Below, one piece after another: positions 1 through 9,045 of a DNA stretch of 64,000 bases. The stretch comes from Streptomyces echinoruber (GTDB taxonomy: Bacteria; Actinomycetota; Actinomycetes; Streptomycetales; Streptomycetaceae), in contig NZ_BMWH01000020.1 in assembly GCF_014651135.1 (NCBI RefSeq), positions 1-64,000 of the forward strand. The letters are read 5' to 3'. The notes under the pieces were generated by a model that made no database searches, was not told where the DNA came from, and saw only the letters and a list, made by a program, of their open reading frames with translations. Position 1 is the first letter of the stretch. Every line of letters begins with the position of its first letter. A program made the position numbers and the translations under genes.

Positions 1-99
1 ATCGTCGCCGCCCGGCACGGCGGCAGCGGCACACCGCTGACCGGCGGCACCGCACCCATCCACACCCCACACCACCCGGCCCTGTCCCACGTGTCGTAG
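1..99 (+). CDS. C-terminal end of an unidentified protein (partial)
   Basis: An open frame runs from the first base to a TAG at 97-99 and would give 32 residues ending in SHVS. The start lies outside the window. Nothing in the visible piece (rich in His, Gly, Pro and Thr) identifies a family. Short open frames occur by chance in DNA this GC-rich, so it may not be coding. It would converge on the Lrp-type gene that ends 28 bp further on. Confidence 0.3.
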   Translation: MVAARHGGSGTPLTGGTAPIHTPHHPALSHVS

Positions 100-126
100 C
101 GGACGGCGGGGCCGGGCCGCTCCGGC

Positions 127-606
127 TCAGCCGCGCGCGGCCTCGCGTCCGACCGACTCCACCAGGGGCAGCAGGCGGTGGGGGACCCGCTCGCGCAGGG
201 CCACCTCGGTGCGGGTGCGGACCACTCCGGGCAGGCTGATCAGCTTCTGGATGACGTCCTCCAGGTGCGCGTTGTCCCGGGCCACGACCCGGGTGAGCAG
301 GTCGCCGCCGCCCGTGATGGAGAACGCCTCCACGATCTCCGGCACCCCGGCCAGCGCGTCGCCGACCTCGTCCAGGTGCCCCTGGGTGACCTCGATGTGG
401 ACGAAGGCCAGCACCGGGTGGCCGAGCGCGGCGGGGGAGAGGACCGGCCCGGTGCCGGTGATCACGCCCTCCCGCTCCAGCCGGTCCAGGCGGGCCTGCA
501 GCGTGCCGCGGGCGATGCCGAGGATGCGGGCGTACTCGCGCACGCTGGTGCGCGGCTGCTCCAGCAGCAGCCGCAGGATGCGGGTGTCGAGTTCGTCCAC
601 GGCCAT
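127..606 (-). CDS. Lrp/AsnC family transcriptional regulator
   Basis: 159 residues, the usual length for the family. Residues 1-60 hold the AsnC-type helix-turn-helix (DELDTRILRLLLEQPRTS, then GIARGTLQARLDRLEREGVI). Residues 65-150 form the RAM ligand-binding/oligomerisation domain (HIEVTQG, the ITGGGDLL turn, VVRTRTEVAL). Such proteins assemble as octamers and usually sense amino acids, but the ligand cannot be read from sequence. The ATG at 606 agrees with the family N-terminus. Upstream lie inverted copies of a 17-bp motif (644-751) that look like its own binding sites, implying autoregulation and perhaps control of the rightward FUSC gene. Confidence 0.93.
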   Translation of the reverse strand: MAVDELDTRILRLLLEQPRTSVREYARILGIARGTLQARLDRLEREGVITGTGPVLSPAALGHPVLAFVHIEVTQGHLDEVGDALAGVPEIVEAFSITGGGDLLTRVVARDNAHLEDVIQKLISLPGVVRTRTEVALRERVPHRLLPLVESVGREAARG

Positions 607-643
607 GGTGCGCCGCCTCCTCGCACAGTAGTGATCATGAACG

Positions 644-780
644 ACTGTACCAATGGCTCATCCGAACGCATCCGTGCTGGGCCGGGCGAGGTGGTCCGTT
701 GGCCCGTCGCCAGGGCCGGAAAAACCGGTGCCGTTGAGCCAATGGCACAGTGGAGCGGGCGAGACTTGAGCCAGTGACGG
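644..780. promoter_or_regulatory. Cluster of TGAGCCA-type sites, probable Lrp/AsnC operator
   Basis: A 17-bp element on the minus strand (644-660, TGAGCCATTGGTACAGT) recurs on the plus strand at 735-751 (TGAGCCAATGGCACAGT) with 15 of 17 bases equal, as an inverted pair 74 bp apart. A third partial copy (TGAGCCAGTG) starts near 767. Repeated sites upstream of an Lrp-family gene suit the wrapping mode of octameric Lrp proteins. The 607-950 stretch holds no convincing gene; a short frame from ATG 794 has no supporting signal. Assignment to the neighbouring regulator is inference. Confidence 0.6.
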
Positions 781-950
781 AAAAGATGCTGTCATGGGTG
801 CATCGATGGCGCTGCGAAGACCGCGGCGCCTTTTTCATGCCGTGTTCGCACCGGTCCGCGCCGGTCCGCACCGACGATTTCACGCCATGAGCGGACCGGC
901 GGACCGAGGACCTCCGAAGGGTGGGAGAGAGTGCTGAGGAAGGGGAGAGA

Positions 951-2507
951 GTGCTGCTGAAGAGGATGTTCACGGCTCCGGACCCGGGGCGGACCCGCCT
1001 CCGGTTCGCCGCCCGCGCCGTCCTCGGCATCGGCCTCGCGGTCGTCGTCTGCGGCCTGGCCGGGCACTCCCTCACGGGCGCCGTCACCGGCGGGCTCGCC
1101 GCGCTGCTCGCCCTGTTCACCGTCGCGGACGCCACCGTGCGCGGGCAGGCGGTCACCACGGCCCTGCTGCCTGCCGCCGGCCTGCCCGTGCTGACCGTCG
1201 CCACCGGGCTGCACACCCATCCGGTCGCCCGCGACCTGGCGTTCCTCGCCGTGGTCGGCGCGGGGGTGTACGCGCGCCGCTGGGGGCCGCGCGGGCACAG
1301 CCTCGGCGTGTTCGCGTTCATGATGTTCTTCGTCGCCCAGTTCCTGCAGGCCACGCCCGGGCACCTGCCCGAGCTGTACGCCGCCGTCCTGCTGTCCGTG
1401 CTCTCCGCCGCCGCGGTGCGGTTCGGGCTGTGGTGCTACGAACGGCGCCTCCCGCCGCCCGCCGCGCCCGCCCCGCCCGGCGGCACCGGCCTGGCCCGGG
1501 TGACCACCCGGCAGGCCGTCCAGGCCACCGCCGGTGCCGCCTTCGCGCTCGGCGTCGGCCACCTGGTGTCCGGGCAGCGCTGGTACTGGGCCGTCGGCGC
1601 CACCTGGTGGGTCTTCGTCAACACCACCTCCCGCGGCGAGGTCCTGGTGCGCGGCTTCCGCCGGGTCCTGGGCACCGCGCTCGGCATCGGCCTCGGCCTC
1701 GCCGTCGCCGTCCCGCTGCACGGCGCCCCCGTCCCCACCGCCGTCCTGCTCGCCGCCTGCGTCTTCGGGATCTTCTACACCGCCGCCGTGTCCTACACGT
1801 GGATGATGCTCTGCGTGACGCTCCTCGCCGAGCTGCTCTACGGCCTCCTCGGCGTCCTCCACCCCGGCCTGCTCGCGCTGCGGCTCGCGGAGACCGGCGT
1901 CGGCGCGCTCGGCGCCGCCCTCGCCGCGCTGCTCGTACTGCCCGTCACCACCCACGCCGTCACCGACGCCTGGATCCGGCGAGCCCTGCGCTGCGCGCAC
2001 GCCTGCGCCGCCGAGGCCGCCGCCCGCCTGGCCGGTGACGTCCGGGCCGACCCGGCGCCCCGCGCCGCCGAACTGGAACAGCTGCTGCCCCGGGTCCGCC
2101 TCTCCGTCGCCCCGCTCGTGCACCCGCTCAACCCGCTGCGCGGCCGCGGGCGGCGCGCCCGCCGGGTGCTCGCCCTGCTCGACACGTGCGCCGACGAGAT
2201 CCGCGGCCTCGTCGCCGCGGCCGCCGACCCCGGGGCCTGCCGCGACGACCGCCCGGCCGCCGGCCCCGAGGCCTCCCCCGATGGCGGCCCGGCCGCCGCC
2301 TGCCGGCGCCTCCGGGCCGCCGTCGAGGAGCTCACCGCACTGGTCGGCGACGTCCCGCCCGCCGACGGCACCGCCGCCGCGCCCCGGCCGACCGGCGAAT
2401 CCGCCCCCGCCCACCCGCACGGCCACCCGCACGACCTGGAGCGGGCGCCGGCGGACCCGGCCGACCCCTCGCGCGCCCCCGCCCGGTCGCCGCTGGTGCG
2501 CGCCTGA
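951..2507 (+). CDS. FUSC family integral membrane protein
   Basis: About 518 residues with two hydrophobic halves, each with several membrane helices (roughly residues 10-150 and 190-360), followed by a cytoplasmic Pro/Ala-rich tail. The second half carries the aromatic membrane stretch WYWAVGATWWVFVNTTSRGE and a basic loop RGFRRVLGTALG typical of FUSC/aromatic acid exporter-like proteins. I chose GTG 951 because AGGAAGGGGAGAG sits just upstream; GTG 921 has a poorly spaced site and ATG 966 is a further alternative. Family members are linked to efflux of aromatic acids or other small molecules; the substrate is unknown. Its promoter region holds the Lrp-like sites. Confidence 0.8.
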   Translation: MLLKRMFTAPDPGRTRLRFAARAVLGIGLAVVVCGLAGHSLTGAVTGGLAALLALFTVADATVRGQAVTTALLPAAGLPVLTVATGLHTHPVARDLAFLAVVGAGVYARRWGPRGHSLGVFAFMMFFVAQFLQATPGHLPELYAAVLLSVLSAAAVRFGLWCYERRLPPPAAPAPPGGTGLARVTTRQAVQATAGAAFALGVGHLVSGQRWYWAVGATWWVFVNTTSRGEVLVRGFRRVLGTALGIGLGLAVAVPLHGAPVPTAVLLAACVFGIFYTAAVSYTWMMLCVTLLAELLYGLLGVLHPGLLALRLAETGVGALGAALAALLVLPVTTHAVTDAWIRRALRCAHACAAEAAARLAGDVRADPAPRAAELEQLLPRVRLSVAPLVHPLNPLRGRGRRARRVLALLDTCADEIRGLVAAAADPGACRDDRPAAGPEASPDGGPAAACRRLRAAVEELTALVGDVPPADGTAAAPRPTGESAPAHPHGHPHDLERAPADPADPSRAPARSPLVRA

Positions 2508-2589
2508 GCGAACCTCCGTTGTGGTCTGGACCACCGGGGGAGCGGGTGGATAGCGTCCCCACGACAGGTGATCCGGCGAGGGGGCGGCG

Positions 2590-3630
2590 ATGGCGGACGG
2601 CGGGGCGCGGCAGCGGACGGCGTACATCGGATCGATCACGGGCGCCGGCGGCCCCGGCGTGCTCGCCGCCGCCGTGGACCCCGGCAGCGGCGCCCTGACC
2701 CCGCGGGGCGCCGCCGGCGGGGTGCCCGATCCGTCGTACCTGGCGCTGTCGCCCGACGGGCGGATGCTGTACGCCGTCAGCGAGACGGCCGACGGCGCGG
2801 TCGCCGCCTACCGGGTGGACGGCGGCGCGCCGCGGCTCACCGGGCCGCCGGTGCCGGTCGGCGGCGACGGCCCCACGCACCTGAGCGTGCACGCCGGGCA
2901 CGTCCTGACCGCCAACTACGGCTCCGGCAGCGTCACCGCCGTCCCGCTGCGCCCGGACGGCACCCTGGCGTCCTCCCGCTCCGGCGTCCTGCTCCACGGC
3001 GGCTCCGGCCCGCACCCGGAGCGCCAGCGCGGGCCGCACGTCCACCAGGTGCTGCCCGACCCGAGCGGCCGCTGGCTGACCGGCGTCGACCTGGGCACGG
3101 ACACCGTCCGCGTCTACACCCTCGCGCACGGCCGCCCCGCGCGGCACGCCGTCTGCCGGCTGCGCCCCGGCACCGGACCCCGCCACCTCGCCTTCCACCC
3201 CGGCGGCGGATACGCCTACGTCCTGCACGAACTCGCCCCCGTCGTCACCGTCTGCCGCTGGGACGCGGCCACCGGCTCGCTGCGCCCGCTGGGCGAGACG
3301 CCCGTCCTGCCGGACGCGCCCGCCAAAGACGCCTACCCGTCGGGCATCGCCGTGTCGCCCGACGGCCGGTTCGTGTGGACCGCGACCCGCGGCCCGGACA
3401 CGCTGTCCGTGTTCGCCGTGGAGGTGGGCGGGCGGCGGCTGCGGCTCGCCGGGACGGAGCCCTGCGGCGGCCGGTGGCCGCGCGCGCTCACCGCCGCGCA
3501 CGGCTTCCTGTACGTCGCCCACGAGCGCTCCGGGGACGTCACCTGGTTCACGCCCGACCCGGAGACGGGGCGGCCCCGCCGCCGCGGGGCGATCGCGGTG
3601 CCGGGGGCGTCGTGCGTGGTGGTCGGCTGA
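2590..3630 (+). CDS. Lactonase family beta-propeller protein (6-phosphogluconolactonase-like)
   Basis: 346 residues, typical of the seven-bladed YbhE/cycloisomerase-type propeller. Repeated blade motifs are visible: PSYLALSPDGRMLYAVSE, HVLTANYGSGSVTAVPL, HVHQVLPDPSGRWL, GTGPRHLAFHPGGGYAYV and SGIAVSPDGRFVWTATRG. A strong ribosome site (GAGGGGGCG) precedes ATG 2590. The family includes cytosolic 6-phosphogluconolactonase of the pentose phosphate pathway, but many actinobacterial paralogues are untested, so the substrate is open. Stands alone; its transcript probably ends at the hairpin at 3692-3720. Confidence 0.86.
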   Translation: MADGGARQRTAYIGSITGAGGPGVLAAAVDPGSGALTPRGAAGGVPDPSYLALSPDGRMLYAVSETADGAVAAYRVDGGAPRLTGPPVPVGGDGPTHLSVHAGHVLTANYGSGSVTAVPLRPDGTLASSRSGVLLHGGSGPHPERQRGPHVHQVLPDPSGRWLTGVDLGTDTVRVYTLAHGRPARHAVCRLRPGTGPRHLAFHPGGGYAYVLHELAPVVTVCRWDAATGSLRPLGETPVLPDAPAKDAYPSGIAVSPDGRFVWTATRGPDTLSVFAVEVGGRRLRLAGTEPCGGRWPRALTAAHGFLYVAHERSGDVTWFTPDPETGRPRRRGAIAVPGASCVVVG

Positions 3631-3691
3631 CCGCCGTCCCCGGCCGCCGGCTGCCGTCCGCCGCGTCCGGGCGCGGGCCCGGCAGGACGAA

Positions 3692-3720
3692 GGGCCCGCC
3701 CCTGCGCGAGGGGCGGGCCC
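3692..3720. terminator. Bidirectional hairpin terminator
   Basis: Perfect 11-bp stem GGGCCCGCCCC (3692-3702) with GGGGCGGGCCC (3710-3720), plus a T-A closing pair, around a GCGCG loop. It lies between the convergent lactonase and CbiX-like genes. There is no U tract, which is usual for Streptomyces terminators. Confidence 0.75.
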
Positions 3721-3753
3721 GTGACGTACGGATGGTGCGGAAGGGGCGCGCGG

Positions 3754-4677
3754 TCAGCGGACCGGCGTGCCCTGCGGCTGCTGCGGGGTGATGCCCAGCG
3801 CCGTCGTGTACTTGGCGAGCGCCAGCTTGCCGATCGCCGGGTAGGGGCCGAGCGGCTCGGACGCGGGGCAGCCGGCCTCCTCGGCCGCCGCCTGCAGCAG
3901 TTCGGCGCTGATCTCCGGACCGATCAGGTACGGCGCGAGCGCCAGCTGCTGCGACCCGGCCGAGCGCAGCTGCTCGGCCACCGAGCTGATGGAACCCTCC
4001 TGGTCCAGGGCGGCCGCCATGACCGGCACGGCGAGCCGGGCGGCGAGCAGCATGCCGGTGATCCCGGCCGCCTGCACGGCCTCCTCGCCGCCCACCGCGG
4101 CGAGCAGGATGCCGTCGGCGGCGGTGGTCACCGTGAACAGGCGGGCGCGGTCGGCGCGCGCGAGGCCCGCCTCGGACAGGCGCACGTGCAGCGCCTCGGC
4201 GAGCAGCGGATGCGGCCCGAGCACGTCGGTCAGCTCGGCGGCGACACGGCTGTCCATGACGGCCTGGCGCACCTGCCGCAGCAGCGCGCTGTCGGGGCCG
4301 GCGAGCAGCGGCACCACGACGCCGACGGGACCCTCGGGCTCCTTGGCCTCCACACCGGCGGCGACCGCCTGCTCGTAGCGGGCGGTGCGCTCCTGCGCGG
4401 CGTTGGCGAGCACGGACCGGAGCGAGGGGAACTCCTCGTCGTCCCCGTCGAGGAACCCGATGCGGGCGTCGAGGCCGGGCAGCTCGGAGCGCGCGATGCT
4501 CACGACCTCCTCGGCGAGGCTGCGCGTGGTGGCGCTGGGCGTACCCGGGACCGCGAGGACGAGCGCGGGCGCGCCTTCGGGAGCCACCAGCGGTTCGGGG
4601 CGGCGGTGCCGCCCGGGCTGGCGGGGGCGCGGCATTCGTACGGGCAGGCCGGACGCGGGCCCAGTGGGGGAGCTCAT
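3754..4677 (-). CDS. CbiX/sirohydrochlorin chelatase-like protein, one metal ligand missing
   Basis: 307 residues with the two-lobe layout of CbiX/SirB chelatases: first lobe VLAVPGTPSATTRSLAEEV near residues 39-57, and a second motif GVVVPLLAGPDS (118-129) with DVLGPHPLLAEAL near 150-162. In active class II chelatases a His sits in the first motif (GHG-like); here that place reads VPGTP. His in GPHPLL is kept. Catalysis of metal insertion into sirohydrochlorin is therefore doubtful, and the protein may have another role. The 35-residue N-terminus is basic and Pro-rich. No clear ribosome site precedes ATG 4677; a TAACAT box 9 bp upstream suggests a very short leader. Confidence 0.72.
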   Translation of the reverse strand: MSSPTGPASGLPVRMPRPRQPGRHRRPEPLVAPEGAPALVLAVPGTPSATTRSLAEEVVSIARSELPGLDARIGFLDGDDEEFPSLRSVLANAAQERTARYEQAVAAGVEAKEPEGPVGVVVPLLAGPDSALLRQVRQAVMDSRVAAELTDVLGPHPLLAEALHVRLSEAGLARADRARLFTVTTAADGILLAAVGGEEAVQAAGITGMLLAARLAVPVMAAALDQEGSISSVAEQLRSAGSQQLALAPYLIGPEISAELLQAAAEEAGCPASEPLGPYPAIGKLALAKYTTALGITPQQPQGTPVR

Positions 4678-4867
4678 GGCGCTGCATGTTAGTGGCTTTT
4701 GAGGCTTGCCTGTTCGGGGAGGGTGCAGGTGAGCGGTATCCGTCCGGTTTTGTCTGAGGAGTTACGGGTATCGCGTCGCCCCGCGGATCACCGCGCCTGT
4801 CCTCCTTGGGTTGTTATGCACTTTCGTGGGTGCGGTGTCGCTTTCGCGGTCATGGAGTCCCCGCCGT

Positions 4868-5935
4868 TCACGTCGCCCCCGTTGTCTCCGTCGCTCCCGT
4901 CGTCCCAGCCGTTCCCGTCGTGACGACGTGCAGCATCCGCTCGTCGACCGGCAGGGAGAGGGCGCCGTCGGCCAGGTCGAGCGCGAGACATACGGCGCCG
5001 TGCAGCGGGTCGCCCTCGGCGGGCGTCCGCCGCGCGTGCGGCAGCCGGGCCGTCAACTCCTCCTCCAGCGGTTCGAGGAGCGGTGCGCCGAGGCGCAGCA
5101 GGCCGCCGGTGAGCGCGAGGCCCGGCGCGCCGCCGGCCGGGCAGGCGGCGGCCGCGGACTCGGCGATGTGCCGGGCCGCCGCCCGCAGGATGCCCGCGGC
5201 GACCGGGTCGGTGCCGGCGCACGCGGCCACCTGCGGCGCGAAGGAGGCGAGCACCGCGGCGCGGTCGGCGCGCGGGTAGATCCGGCCGGGCAGCTCGGGC
5301 AGCGGGCCGAACCGCTCGCGCGCGCACGCCATGAGCGGTGCGGAACCGCCGTCCCGCCCGTCGTGGGCGCGCAGCGCGGCCTCCAGCCCCGCCCGGCCGA
5401 TCCAGGCGCCGCCGCCGCAGTCGCCGAGCAGGTGGCCCCAGCCGTCCGCGCGCCGCCAGCCGGCCAGGTCCGTGCCGACGGCGATGAGGCCCGTCCCCGC
5501 GGCGACGACGACACCGGGCCGCGGGCCGAGCGCACCGACGTACGCGGTGACGGCGTCCGCCGCGAGCGCCACCCGGCGCACGCCGAACTCCCGGGCCAGG
5601 GCCCGCGGCAGCTCGGCCCGCAGCGCGTCGCCCAGCGTGGCGAAGCCGGCCGCCCCGACGACGGCGGTCGCCAGCCCCGCCGGATGGGCCGCGCCCGTCA
5701 GTCCCCGCACCAGCGGCACCAGTTGTTCCATCAGGTGACCCGGGTCGATGCCCCGCGGCCCGGTCCGCACCGCCTCCCGCGACGCGGCGTGGACCGGCCG
5801 GTCGCGGCCCGGGAGAACCACGGCGACGCGCAGTCCCGAGCCCCCGGAGTCGACGGCGAGGCAGCCGCCGGCCGGGGCGGGGGGCGCCGCGGACGGCCCG
5901 GCCCGCTGCGGCCGCCCGGGTCTCCCCCCGGTCAC
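4868..5935 (-). CDS. BadF/BadG/BcrA-type ATPase, N-acetylglucosamine kinase-like
   Basis: 355 residues of the ASKHA fold. The phosphate-1 loop is [14 protein letters not shown] (residues 25-38), the phosphate-2 region [14 protein letters not shown] (about 140-153) is followed by [17 protein letters not shown], and an adenosine loop [13 protein letters not shown] lies near 290. This pattern fits sugar kinases related to N-acetylglucosamine kinase in the cytosol. The GTG start overlaps the stop of ung (GTGA at 5932-5935), so the two are probably translationally coupled. The C-terminus ([17 protein letters not shown]) is read from a 9-bp repeat array and is likely a dispensable extension. Confidence 0.82.
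   Translation of the reverse strand: MTGGRPGRPQRAGPSAAPPAPAGGCLAVDSGGSGLRVAVVLPGRDRPVHAASREAVRTGPRGIDPGHLMEQLVPLVRGLTGAAHPAGLATAVVGAAGFATLGDALRAELPRALAREFGVRRVALAADAVTAYVGALGPRPGVVVAAGTGLIAVGTDLAGWRRADGWGHLLGDCGGGAWIGRAGLEAALRAHDGRDGGSAPLMACARERFGPLPELPGRIYPRADRAAVLASFAPQVAACAGTDPVAAGILRAAARHIAESAAAACPAGGAPGLALTGGLLRLGAPLLEPLEEELTARLPHARRTPAEGDPLHGAVCLALDLADGALSLPVDERMLHVVTTGTAGTTGATETTGAT
4872..4925. repeat. 9-bp tandem repeat, about 6 copies, at the 3' end of the kinase gene
   Basis: Imperfect units with consensus GTCGTTCCC run 4872-4880, 4881-4889, 4890-4898, 4899-4907, 4908-4916 and 4917-4925. They encode the Thr/Gly/Ala-rich C-terminus of the kinase and reach its stop codon. The rest of the 190-bp gap up to 4677 shows no gene. 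Same period as arrays at 6771, 12873, 17331, 24121 and 44211. Confidence 0.75.
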
Positions 5936-6618
5936 GGCAGGCGCCAGTCCACCGGCTGTCCGCCCTGCTGGACCAGCAGGTCGTTGGCGCGGCTGAACGG
6001 GCGCGAGCCGAAGAAGCCGCGGTCGGCCGACATGGGGGAGGGGTGGGCGGACTCGATGCAGGGGTAACCGTCCAGCAGCGGGCGCAGGTTGCGCGCGTCA
6101 CGGCCCCACAGGATCGCCACCAGCGGCTTGCCGCGCGCCGCCAGCGCCCGGATGGCCTGCTCGGTGACCTCCTCCCAGCCCTTGCCGCGGTGCGCGCCGG
6201 GGCGGCGCGGGGCCGTGGTGAGCGCCCTGTTGAGCAGCAGCACGCCCTGCCGGGTCCACGGGGTCAGATCCCCGTTGGAGGGCTGGGGCAGGCCCAGGTC
6301 GCTGCCGAGCTCCCGGAAGATGTTGATCAGGCTGCCGGGCAGCGGACGCACGTCGGGCGCGACCGAGAAGGACAGGCCCACGGCGTGCCCCGGCGTCGGG
6401 TACGGGTCCTGTCCGACGATCAGCACCCGTACGTCGTCGAAGGGTTGCTGGAAGGCCCGCAGGACGTTGGGCCCGGCCGGCAGGTAGGTGCGCCCCGCGG
6501 CGATCTCGGCGCGCAGGAAGTCGCCCATCGCGGCGATCCGGCCGGCCACGGGTTCCAGGGCCTTCGCCCAGCCCGGTTCGACGATTTCATGCAACGGTCG
6601 TGGTGCCACGGGCGTCAC
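5932..6618 (-). CDS. ung: Uracil-DNA glycosylase, family 1
   Basis: 228 residues, normal for family 1 UDG. The water-activating motif [13 protein letters not shown] is at residues 69-81 (catalytic Asp71), the uracil pocket region LLLNRALT at 127-134, and the DNA-intercalation loop [18 protein letters not shown] begins at His192. The enzyme removes uracil from DNA to start base excision repair. It is the first gene of a two-gene minus-strand unit with the downstream kinase (4-bp overlap). ATG 6618 matches the family N-terminus. Confidence 0.97.
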   Translation of the reverse strand: MTPVAPRPLHEIVEPGWAKALEPVAGRIAAMGDFLRAEIAAGRTYLPAGPNVLRAFQQPFDDVRVLIVGQDPYPTPGHAVGLSFSVAPDVRPLPGSLINIFRELGSDLGLPQPSNGDLTPWTRQGVLLLNRALTTAPRRPGAHRGKGWEEVTEQAIRALAARGKPLVAILWGRDARNLRPLLDGYPCIESAHPSPMSADRGFFGSRPFSRANDLLVQQGGQPVDWRLP

Positions 6619-6726
6619 CCTACTGCCGTACGCGGTACGGCGATCAACCGGTGACCGGGAGCGGGCGGCGACGACCGGATCGGTGCGGCGCCGACCGGAT
6701 CCGGCCGGGCGGCGACCGAGTGCCGC

Positions 6727-6830
6727 GCCTCCTCCCCTCCTGTCCCCCCTGCCTCCCTCGCCTCTCTTGTCTTCCCTGTCTTCCCCGCCTTCCCCGCCTT
6801 CCCTGTCCTTCCCGTCTCCGCCGTGTCTCC
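6727..6830. repeat. Polypyrimidine tract with a 9-bp-period core
   Basis: Over about 100 bp the plus strand is almost only C and T. From 6771 to 6815 five 9-bp units are seen (CTTCCCTGT, CTTCCCCGC, CTTCCCCGC, CTTCCCTGT, CCTTCCCGT). Read on the minus strand they would give Gly-Lys-Ala/Thr triplets. The tract fills most of the 247-bp gap between ung and the BNR protein gene, where no other feature is seen. Confidence 0.7.
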
Positions 6831-6865
6831 CGCGCGCCGTGGGCCACCCGCGGGCGCCGGTGCGC

Positions 6866-7960
6866 TCATCCGATCACCGCGGCCCGTACGCACAGCACGT
6901 CCGGCAGGTGGGACGCCACCTGCCGCCAGCTGTCGCCGTCGTCGCCGGAGGCGTACACCTCGCCGTTGCGGTTGCCGAAGTACACGCCCGCCGGGTCCGC
7001 GCCGTCCGTGCACAGCGCGTCGCGCAGCACCGTGCCGTAGTGGTCCTCCTGCGGCAGCCCCGCCGCCAGCGGCTCCCAGCTCCGGCCGGCGTCGGACGTG
7101 CGGAAGACGCGGCAGCGCCGGCCGGCCGGGACGCGGTCGGAGTCGGCGTTGATCGGGAAGACGTAGGCGGTGTCCCCGCGGTGCGGGTGCGCGGCCGCGG
7201 CGAAACCGAACGTGGAGGGCAGGCCGGCGCCGATGTCGGTCCAGTGCGCGCCCGCGTCGTCGCTGCGGTACACCCCCCAGTGGTTCTGCAGGTACAGCCG
7301 GTCCGGGTCGGCCGCGTCCTGGGCGACCTTGTGGACGCACTGGCCGAACTCCGGGTACGGGTCGGGCAGGAAGACGGCGGAGACGCCGGCGTTGGACGGG
7401 CTCCAGCTCGCGCCGCCGTCCGTGGTGCGGAACACCCCGGCCGTCGAGACGGCGACCGTGACCGCACGCGGGTCGCGCGGGTCGGTCACCACGGTGTGCA
7501 GGCCCTCGCCCCCACCGCCGGGCATCCACTTCGAACGCGTCGGGTGCTCCCACAGCGGGCGGACCAGCTCGAAGCTCTCGCCGCGGTCCACCGAGCGGTA
7601 CAGCGCGGCCGGCTCCGTGCCCGCGTACACCACGTCCTCCTCCGCCGCGGCCGGGTGCAGCTGCCACACCCGCTCCAGCGAGGCGCCCGTGTCCTTGGGG
7701 AACCTGACGGCCGGCCGGGACGGCTCGGTCCAGGTGCGGCCCAGGTCGTCCGAGTGGAACACGGACGGTCCCCAGTGCGCGCTGTCCGCGCCCGCCAGCA
7801 GCCGCGGGACGGCACCGCGGGTGTCGATGGCGACCGAGTAGACGGCCTGGGCGGGGAAACAGGGACTCTCGTAGAACTCCCAGGGGTCCCGGGCGCTCCC
7901 GCGCCGGCGCCCGATGAACAGGCCTTTGCGCGTGCCCACGGCGAGCAGTACCTCGGTCAT
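6866..7960 (-). CDS. BNR/sialidase-fold repeat protein (WD40/YVTN-like)
   Basis: 364 residues from ATG 7960, preceded by GGAGGTGA at good spacing. Several Asp-box repeats (S-x-D-x-G-x-T/S-W) are visible: [60 protein letters not shown] and [13 protein letters not shown], marking blades of a beta-propeller. There is no signal peptide, so it should be cytosolic. Proteins of this type are often annotated as exo-alpha-sialidase, but the sialidase Arg triad and FRIP motif are not seen, so glycosidase activity is doubtful. Confidence 0.82.
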   Translation of the reverse strand: MTEVLLAVGTRKGLFIGRRRGSARDPWEFYESPCFPAQAVYSVAIDTRGAVPRLLAGADSAHWGPSVFHSDDLGRTWTEPSRPAVRFPKDTGASLERVWQLHPAAAEEDVVYAGTEPAALYRSVDRGESFELVRPLWEHPTRSKWMPGGGGEGLHTVVTDPRDPRAVTVAVSTAGVFRTTDGGASWSPSNAGVSAVFLPDPYPEFGQCVHKVAQDAADPDRLYLQNHWGVYRSDDAGAHWTDIGAGLPSTFGFAAAAHPHRGDTAYVFPINADSDRVPAGRRCRVFRTSDAGRSWEPLAAGLPQEDHYGTVLRDALCTDGADPAGVYFGNRNGEVYASGDDGDSWRQVASHLPDVLCVRAAVIG

Positions 7961-8244
7961 GCCGATCACCTCCGCGACGTCCTTGTCACAGCTGGTCCTC
8001 AGATGTCGGCCAGTTTGCACCCCACCACTGACAGTCACCTCCCGCAACGGCGTCACCGCAGGTCACGGCGGTGACGTCGGCGGCCGGGCGGCGGTGGCGA
8101 GGGAGGATTCCCCCAGCGCGGTGCGCGGACGGCGGGGCCCGTGCGACCGCCGAGCCGGCGACTCGCCCTGAGCAGTGGGGTCGCCTTCCCCGTATGGGAG
8201 GGCGGTCCGGGCATGTCCGTGTGCGCGTGAGGAGGCTGCCTTCG

Positions 8245-8826
8245 ATGGCGTTCCGTGGTCCGAAGGTGTGGCTGTGGCGATGGCGGCGCAACCCGCTCAG
8301 GCGCCGCGCCGATGCGGTGGAGGCCTGGGTGCTGCTGGGTGCCTGGCTGCTCACCGTGCTCGCCGGGTTCCTCGCCGGGGTGGCGGCGTTCCGCTCCGTG
8401 GAGCACGAACTGGCCCGGGAACGCCACGAGTGGCGCCAGGTCGTGGCCCGCCTGACGGACCGGGCGCCCGGCACCGCCGCGAGCGTCCGGAACCCCGACG
8501 CCCCGCGGGTCTGGGCGCAGGTCCGCTGGAGGGGGCCCGACGGCTCCCCGCACACCGGCCAGGTGCGCGTCCGGCCCGGCAGCGCCGCCGGCACGCCGGT
8601 CACCCTGTGGACCGACGCCCACGGCCGGCTCGTCACCCGGCCCGCCACCGTCTCCGAGGCCCGCCTGCGGGCCCTCCTCGTCGGCGGCCTCGTCGGCGTC
8701 ACCGCCGCCTCCCTGCCCTACGCCGCGGGCCGCTTCGCCCGCGTCCGGCTGGAACGCCGGCGCCTGCGGCGGTGGGACATGGAGTGGGCGCGTTTCGGAC
8801 CGCTGTGGGGACGCAAGACGGGCTGA
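8245..8826 (+). CDS. Rv1733c-like membrane protein
   Basis: 193 residues from ATG 8245, with GTGAGGAGG upstream. A basic N-terminus (RWRRNPLRRRADA) precedes a first membrane helix (about residues 27-47, WVLLGAWLLTVLAGFLAGVA); an outward loop carries the AQVRWRGPDGSPHTGQVRV beta motif; a second helix follows at about 146-165. This helix-loop-helix plan with the R-W-x-x-x-D-G-x-x-H-T-G segment is that of the actinobacterial Rv1733c family, which has no known biochemical role. It stands alone, convergent with the acyl-CoA dehydrogenase gene. Confidence 0.8.
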   Translation: MAFRGPKVWLWRWRRNPLRRRADAVEAWVLLGAWLLTVLAGFLAGVAAFRSVEHELARERHEWRQVVARLTDRAPGTAASVRNPDAPRVWAQVRWRGPDGSPHTGQVRVRPGSAAGTPVTLWTDAHGRLVTRPATVSEARLRALLVGGLVGVTAASLPYAAGRFARVRLERRRLRRWDMEWARFGPLWGRKTG

Positions 8827-8864
8827 CGGCGAGGAAGGCGCACCGATCGCCGGTCGCGCCCCGG

Positions 8865-9013
8865 CACCGACCGCCGGCACCGACCGCCGGCACCGACCGC
8901 CGGCGGCGCCCCGGCAGCGGTCCGCCGAGCGGGACCGCGCAGAGGACGCGCGGGAAACACGCGGCCGGCCCGGCCGAGTTCAGCCGCGCCGCCCGGCCGA
9001 GTTCAGCCGCGCC
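8865..9013. repeat. Short tandem and direct repeats between convergent genes
   Basis: Three perfect 13-bp units CACCGACCGCCGG occupy 8865-8903. A second direct repeat of 22 bp (beginning CCCGGCCGAGTTCAG) is found at 8969-8990 and 8992-9013. The rest of the 219-bp gap shows no gene. Confidence 0.8.
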
Positions 9014-9045
9014 CGCGCCGTACGGCCCCGGACGACCCCGGCGCC

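Noticed and set aside
794-949. Short plus-strand frame of about 50 codons from ATG 794
   Set aside because: No ribosome site, no motif, and it overlaps the likely FUSC leader.
4699-4923. 74-codon plus-strand frame between the CbiX-like and kinase genes
   Set aside because: Its second half reads through a 9-bp repeat and the antisense of the kinase gene; no start signal.
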